A stretch of 64,000 nucleotides of DNA from Ptiloglossa arizonensis (lineage: Eukaryota; Arthropoda; Insecta; Hymenoptera; Colletidae), in contig NW_027478889.1 in NCBI RefSeq assembly GCF_051014685.1, positions 337,100 to 401,099 on the forward strand, written 5' to 3'. Every line of letters starts with the position of its first letter. Position 1 is the first letter of the stretch. Positions 59,601-64,000 of the stretch are shown here, in pieces. The notes below the pieces were generated by a model, which saw only the letters and a program-made list of their open reading frames with translations, ran no database searches and was not told the origin of the DNA. Made by a program: the position numbers and the translations under genes.

Positions 59601-61796
59601 GGCGTGTTTCTACTTTCAGATGCAATAGGAATTTTTGGGTTAGGTCAATCCGTTCGGGAGATATGGGAGTTGAAGCCAAGAAATGGTTGAGAAGGCAAAA
59701 AATTTTTCGCACTTCTGCTGCTCCAAACGCCTAACCAGAATGGCCTAGGGAAAAAATACACATACCTTTGTAATCGGGCGAGTTTGTACTTTCAGATGCA
59801 ATAGGAATTTTTGGGTTAGGTCAATCCGTTCGCGAGATATGGGAGTTTGAATCTAAGAAAAGGTTGAGATGACAACATATTTTTCGCAGTTCTGCTGCTC
59901 CAATCGCTTAACCAGAATGGCCTAGGGAAAAAATACGCATACAGTTGTAATCGGGCGAGTTTCTACTTTCAGACGCAGCAAAAATTTTTGGGTTTGGTCA
60001 ATCCGTTCGCGAGATATGGGAGTTTGAAGCTAAGAAATGGTTAAGAAGACAACAAATTTTTCGCACTTCTGCTGCTCCAAACGCATAACCAGAATGGCCT
60101 AGGGAAGAAATACACATACCGTTGTAATCGGGCGAGCTTCTACTTTCAGATGCAATAGGAATTTTTGGGTTAGGTCAATCCGTTCGCGAGTTATGGGAGT
60201 TTGAAGCCAAGAAATGATTGAGAAGGCAAAAAATTTTTCGCAATTCTGCTGCTCCAAACGCTTAACCAGAATGGCCTAGGGAAAAAATACGCATACAGTT
60301 GCAATTGGGCGAGTTTCTACTTTCAGACGCAGCAGGAATTTTTGGGTTTGGTCAATCCGTTCGCGAGATATGGGACTTTGAATCTAAGAAATGGTTGAGA
60401 AGACAACAAATTTTTCGCAATTCTGCTGCTCCAAACGCTTAACCAGAATGGCCTAGGGAAAAATATACATACCGTTGTAATCGGGCGAGTTCTACTTTCA
60501 GACGCAGAAGGAGTTTTTGTGTTTGGTCAATCCGTTCGCGAGACAGGGGACTTTGAAGCTAAGAAATGGTTGAGAAGACAACAAATTTTTCGCACTTCTG
60601 CTGCTCCAACCGCTTATCCAGAATGGCCTAGGGAAAAAAATACCCATACCGTTGTAGTCGGGCGAGTAGTTTACTTTCAGATGCAATAGGAATTTTTGGG
60701 ATAGGTTTATCCGTTCGCGAGATATGGAGTTAGAATCCAAGAAATGGTTGAGAGGGCAAGAAATTTATCGCAATTCTGCTGCTCCAAACGCTTAACCAGA
60801 ATGGCCTAGGGAAAAAATACACATACCGCTGTAATCGGGCGAGTTTCTATTTTCAGACGCAGCAGGAATTTTTGGGTTTGGTCAATCCGTTCGCGAGATA
60901 TGGGACTTTGAAACTAAGAAATGGTTGAGAAGACAACAAATTTTTCGCAATTCTGCTGCTCCAAACGCTTAACAGAATGGCCTAGGGAAAAAAATACCCA
61001 TACCGTTGTAGTCGGGCGAGTAGTTTACTTTCAGATGCAATAGGAATTTTTGGGATAGGTTTATCCGTTCGCGAGATATGGGAGTTTGAAGCCAAGAAAT
61101 GTTTGAGAAGGCAAAAATTTTTCGCAATTCTGCTGCTCCAAACGCTTAACAGAATGGCCTAGGGAAAAAAATACCCATACCGTTTTAATCGGGCGAGTTT
61201 CTACTTTCAGATGCAATAGGAATTTTTGGGTTAGGTCAATCCGTTCGCGAGATATGGGAGTTTGAAGCTAAGAAATGGTTGAGAAGGCAAAAAATTTTTC
61301 GCAATTCTGCTGCTCCAAACGCTTAACCAGAATGGCCTAGGGAAAAAATACACATACCGCTGTAATCGGGCGAGTTTCTATTTTCAGACGCAACAGGAAT
61401 TTTTGGGTTAGGTCAATCCGTTCGCGAGATATGGGAGTTTGAAGCCAAGAAATGGTTGAGAAGGCAAAAAATTTTTCGCAATTCTGCTGCTCCAAACGCT
61501 TAACAGAATGGCCTAGGGAAAAAATACCCATACCGTTGTAATCGGGCGAGTTTGTACTTTCAGATGCAATAGGATTTTTGGGTTAGGTCAATCCGTTCGC
61601 GAGATATGGAGTTTGAAGCTAAGAAAAGGTTGAGATGACAACAAATTTTTCGCAGTTCTGCTGCTCCAAACGCTTAACCAGAATGGCCTAGAGAAAAAAT
61701 ACACATACCGTTGTAATCGGGCGAGCTTCTACTTTCAGATGCAATAGGAATTTTTGGGTTAGGTCAATCCGTTCGCGAGATATGGGAGTTTGAAGC
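56460..61796 (+). repeat. 7.26-kb-spaced repeat, copy 2, with many one-base losses
   Basis: Up to about 58.5 kb I saw no difference from copy 1. After that ten single-base deletions accumulate: near 58,516, 58,823, 59,073, 59,171, 59,224, 59,670, 60,490, 60,726, 61,113 and 61,574. All are losses relative to both copy 1 and the family norm, mostly inside short runs. I saw only two substitutions (near 59,097 and 60,305). The match ends where gaagctaag in copy 1 becomes gaagccaag. Confidence 0.85.
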
Positions 61797-62795
61797 CAAG
61801 AAATGCTTGAGAAGGCAAAAATTTTTCGCAATTCTGCTGCTGCAAACGCTTAACCAGAATGGCCTAGGGAAAAAATACGCATACAGTTGTAATCGGGCGA
61901 GTTTCTACTTTCAGACGCAGAAGGAGTTTTTGTGTTTGGTCAATCCGTTCGCGAGACAGGGGACTTTGAAGCTAAGAAATGGTTGAGAAGACAACAAATT
62001 TTTCGCACTTCTGCTGCTCCAACCGCTTATCCAGAATGGCCTAGGGAAAAAAATACCCATACCGTTGTAGTCGGGCGAGTAGTCTACTTTCAGATGCAAT
62101 AGGAATTTTTGGATAGGTCTATCCGTTCGCGAGATATGGGAGTTTGAATCCAAGAAATGGTTGAGAAGGCAAGAAATTTATCGCAATTCTGCTGCTCCAA
62201 ACGCTTAACCAGAATGGCCTAGGGAAAAAATACACATACCGCTGTAATCGGGCGAGTTTCTATTTTCAGACGCAACAGGAATTTTTGGGTTAGGTCAATC
62301 CGTTCGCGAGATATGGGAGTTTGAAGCCAAGAAATGGTTGAGAAGGCAAAAAATTTTTTCGCAATTCTGCTGCTCCAAACGCTTAACAGAATGGCCTAGG
62401 GAAAAAAATACCCATACCGTTGTAATCGGGCGAGTTTCTACTTTCAGATGCAATAGGAATTTTTGGGTTAGGTCAATCCGTTCGCGAGATATGGGAGTTT
62501 GAAGCCAAGAAATGGTTGAGAAGGCAAAAAATTTTTCGCATTCTGCTGCTCCAAACGCTTAACAGAATGGCCTAGGGAAAAAATACCCATACCGTTGTAA
62601 TCGGGCGAGTTTGTACTTTCAGATGCAATAGGAATTTTGGGTTAGGTCAATCCGTTCGCGAGATATGGAGTTTGAAGCTAAGAAAAGGTTGAGATGACAA
62701 CAAATTTTTCGCAGTTCTGCTGCTCCAAACGCTTAACCAGAATGGCCTAGAGAAAAAATACACATACCGTTGTAATCGGGCGAGTTTCTACTTTC
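61052..62795 (+). repeat. Copy of 45.48-47.24 kb (offset about 15.57 kb)
   Basis: Offsets run from 15,572 at the left to about 15,568 at the right as single bases are lost. Shared marks are ccgttttaatcggg, gaaatgtttgag, gatatggag with aaaaggttgagatgac, gcttctac and gaaatgcttgag. The left part also matches 53.8-54.5 and 55.8-56.5 kb; the segment after about 61.80 kb matches only the 46-kb copy, so that is a switch point. Confidence 0.75.
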
Positions 62796-64000
62796 AGGTG
62801 CAATAGGAATTTTTGGGTTAGGTCAATCCGTTCGCGAGATATGGGAGTTTGAAGCCAAGAAATGGTTGAGAAGGCAAAAAATTTTTCGCAATTCTGCTGC
62901 TCCAAACGCTTAACAAGAATGGCCTAGGGAAAAAATACACATACCGTTGTAATCGGGCGAGTTTCTACTTTCAGATGCAATTGGAATTTTTAGGTTAGGT
63001 CAATCCGTTCGCGAGATATGGGAGTTTGAAGCCAAGAAATGGTTGAGAAGGCAAAAAATTTTTCGCAATTCTGCTAAGACAAACGCTTAACCAGAATGGC
63101 CTAGGGAAAAAATACACATACCTTTGTAATCGGTCGAGTTTCTACTTTCAGGTGCAATAGGAATTTTTGGGTTATGTCAATCCGTTCGCGAGATATGGGA
63201 GTTTGAAACCAAGAAATGGTTGAGAAGGCAAAAAATTTTTCGCAATTCTGCTGCTCCAAACGCTTAACAAGAATGGCCTAGGGAAAAAATACACATACCG
63301 TTGTAATCGGGCGAGTTTCTACTTTCAGATGCAACAGGAATTTTTGTGTTAGGTCAATCCGTGCGCGAGATATGGAGTTTGAAGCTAAGAAATGGTTGAG
63401 AAGACAACAAATTTTTGCATTTCTGCTGCTCCAAACGCTTAACCAGAATGGCCTAGGGACAAAATACACATACCGTTGTAATCGGGTGAGTTTCTACTTT
63501 CAGATGCAATTGGAATTTTTAGGTTAGGTCAATCCGTTCGCGAGATATGGGAGTTTGAAGCCAAGAAATGGTTGAGAAGGCAAAAAATTTTTCGCTATTC
63601 TGCTGCTCCAAACGCTTAACCAGAATGGCCTAGGGAAAAATACACATACCGTTGTAATCGGGCGAGTTTCCACTTTCAGACGCAACAGGAATTTTTGGGT
63701 TAGGTCAATCCGTTCGCGAGATATGGGAGTTTGAATCCAAGAAATGGATGAGAAGGCAAAAAATTTTTCGCAATTCTGCTGCTCCAAACGCTTAAGCAGA
63801 ATGGCCTAGGGAAAAAATACACATATCGTTGTAATCGGGCGAGTTTCTACTTTCAGATGCAACAGGAATATTTGGGTTAGGTCAATCCGTTCGCGAGATA
63901 TGGGAGTTTGAAGCCAAGAAATGGTTGAGAACGCAAACAATTTTTCGCAATTCTGCTAAGACAAACGCTTAACCAGAATGCCTAGGGAGAAAATACACAT
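62796..64000 (+). repeat. Terminal monomers, partly like 48.4-49.1 kb
   Basis: Marks such as ggtcgagtttc with caggtgcaatagg (near 63,131 and 48,450), ccaagaaatggatgag and acacatatcg link it to 48.4-49.06 kb. Two monomers carry ctgctaagac where all others have ctgctgctcc (63,071 and 63,953). Single-base losses continue here: gggaaaaatac near 63,636, aatgcctagg near 63,980, and atttttgcattt near 63,411. The array runs off the window end. Confidence 0.7.
63824..63840 (+). other. Second CENP-B-box-like site with 8 of 9 core bases
   Basis: Same TATCGTTGTAATCGGGC form as at 48,966-48,982, in a homologous monomer about 14.86 kb away. Confidence 0.4.

Larger units (their letters stand above)
1..64000 (+). 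repeat. 177-bp head-to-tail satellite DNA array (entire window)
   Basis: The segment gggttaggtcaatccg recurs at a near-constant step: GGG at 5, 182, 359, 536, 713, then 889. Most steps are 177; 176 and 178 come from one-base changes in A-runs or from the gtagtctac variant. Every copy I read lies in the same orientation, with no unique sequence between copies. About 360 monomers fit in the window. Consensus composition is about 74 G+C of 177 by hand count. Nothing else is visible: no gene, RNA gene or mobile element interrupts the array. Size and organisation match the general picture of eukaryotic centromeric or heterochromatic satellites; a centromeric role is inference. I could not assign it to a named family or host. 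Confidence 0.98.

Noticed and set aside
15314..63787. Some 45 minus-strand open frames of 63 to 180 codons
   Set aside because: They repeat a 59-residue period set by the monomer, end wherever a one-base indel or variant falls, and have no separate upstream or downstream sequence. They are translations of satellite DNA.
1..64000. CRISPR array
   Set aside because: The repeats are 177 bp and contiguous, with no unique spacers and no cas genes.
1..64000. Ribosomal DNA spacer or tandem gene array
   Set aside because: No rRNA, 5S, tRNA, histone or other gene sequence recurs with the units.
1..64000. Match to a known plant or animal centromere satellite
   Set aside because: The monomer length is close to several known families, but I could not recognise the sequence as any of them from memory, so no family or host is claimed.
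1..64000. Transposable element or insertion sequence within the array
   Set aside because: No step between monomers departs from about 176-178 bp by more than a few bases anywhere I read, leaving no room for an insertion.

Overview
The whole window is one uninterrupted satellite DNA array. A unit of about 177 bp (commonly 176 to 178) runs head to tail on one strand from the first base to the last, about 360 copies. I saw no gene, RNA gene, transposon, inverted segment or unique spacer. The consensus unit is about 42% G+C with 8 CpG dinucleotides (hand count). Monomer size, long homogeneous array and multi-scale higher-order repeats (HORs) suggest a eukaryotic centromeric or pericentromeric/heterochromatic array. 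I do not recognise the satellite family, so the host clade is left open.

Each monomer carries the same landmarks in order: a T-run with a G-rich start, a conserved block containing a TCGCGA palindrome, a linked-variant block, an A-tract/T-tract near-palindrome, a CCTAGG palindrome, a second A-run, a 17-bp segment resembling the mammalian CENP-B box, and a variable end. Monomers differ at a limited set of diagnostic positions. Following these shows a mosaic of nested duplications, each close to a whole number of monomers.

Layout. 1-15.37 kb: a type-A array with two near-identical 4.42-kb (25-mer) copies, then a third rearranged copy and smaller 10-mer and 4-mer repeats. 15.375-17.96 kb: a block of different monomers, repeated at 36.4-39.0 kb. 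17.96-25.8 kb: type-A-like monomers again, with 12-mer and 15-mer versions of one segment. 25.8-34.8 kb: two copies of a segment offset by 4.96 kb. 34.8-39.0 kb: a 9-mer (1,594 bp) tandem duplication feeding into the 36.4-39.0 copy. 39-49.2 kb: mixed monomers, a new divergent monomer lineage from 41.2 kb, and a 6-mer (1,064 bp) tandem duplication. 49.2-64 kb: two copies of a segment offset by 7.26 kb, with nested 3-mer and 11-mer duplications, then a segment resembling 45.5-47.2 and 48.4-49.1 kb. From about 58.5 kb the sequence shows an abrupt excess of single-base deletions, which looks like consensus error.

Open reading frames up to 180 codons exist, mostly on the minus strand. They arise because 177 = 3 x 59, so a stop-free frame stays open across monomers; they repeat a 59-residue period and I do not call them genes. 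No gene-based system is present. The interest lies in array architecture, the CENP-B-box-like motif, the dyad, and traces of recent unequal exchange.
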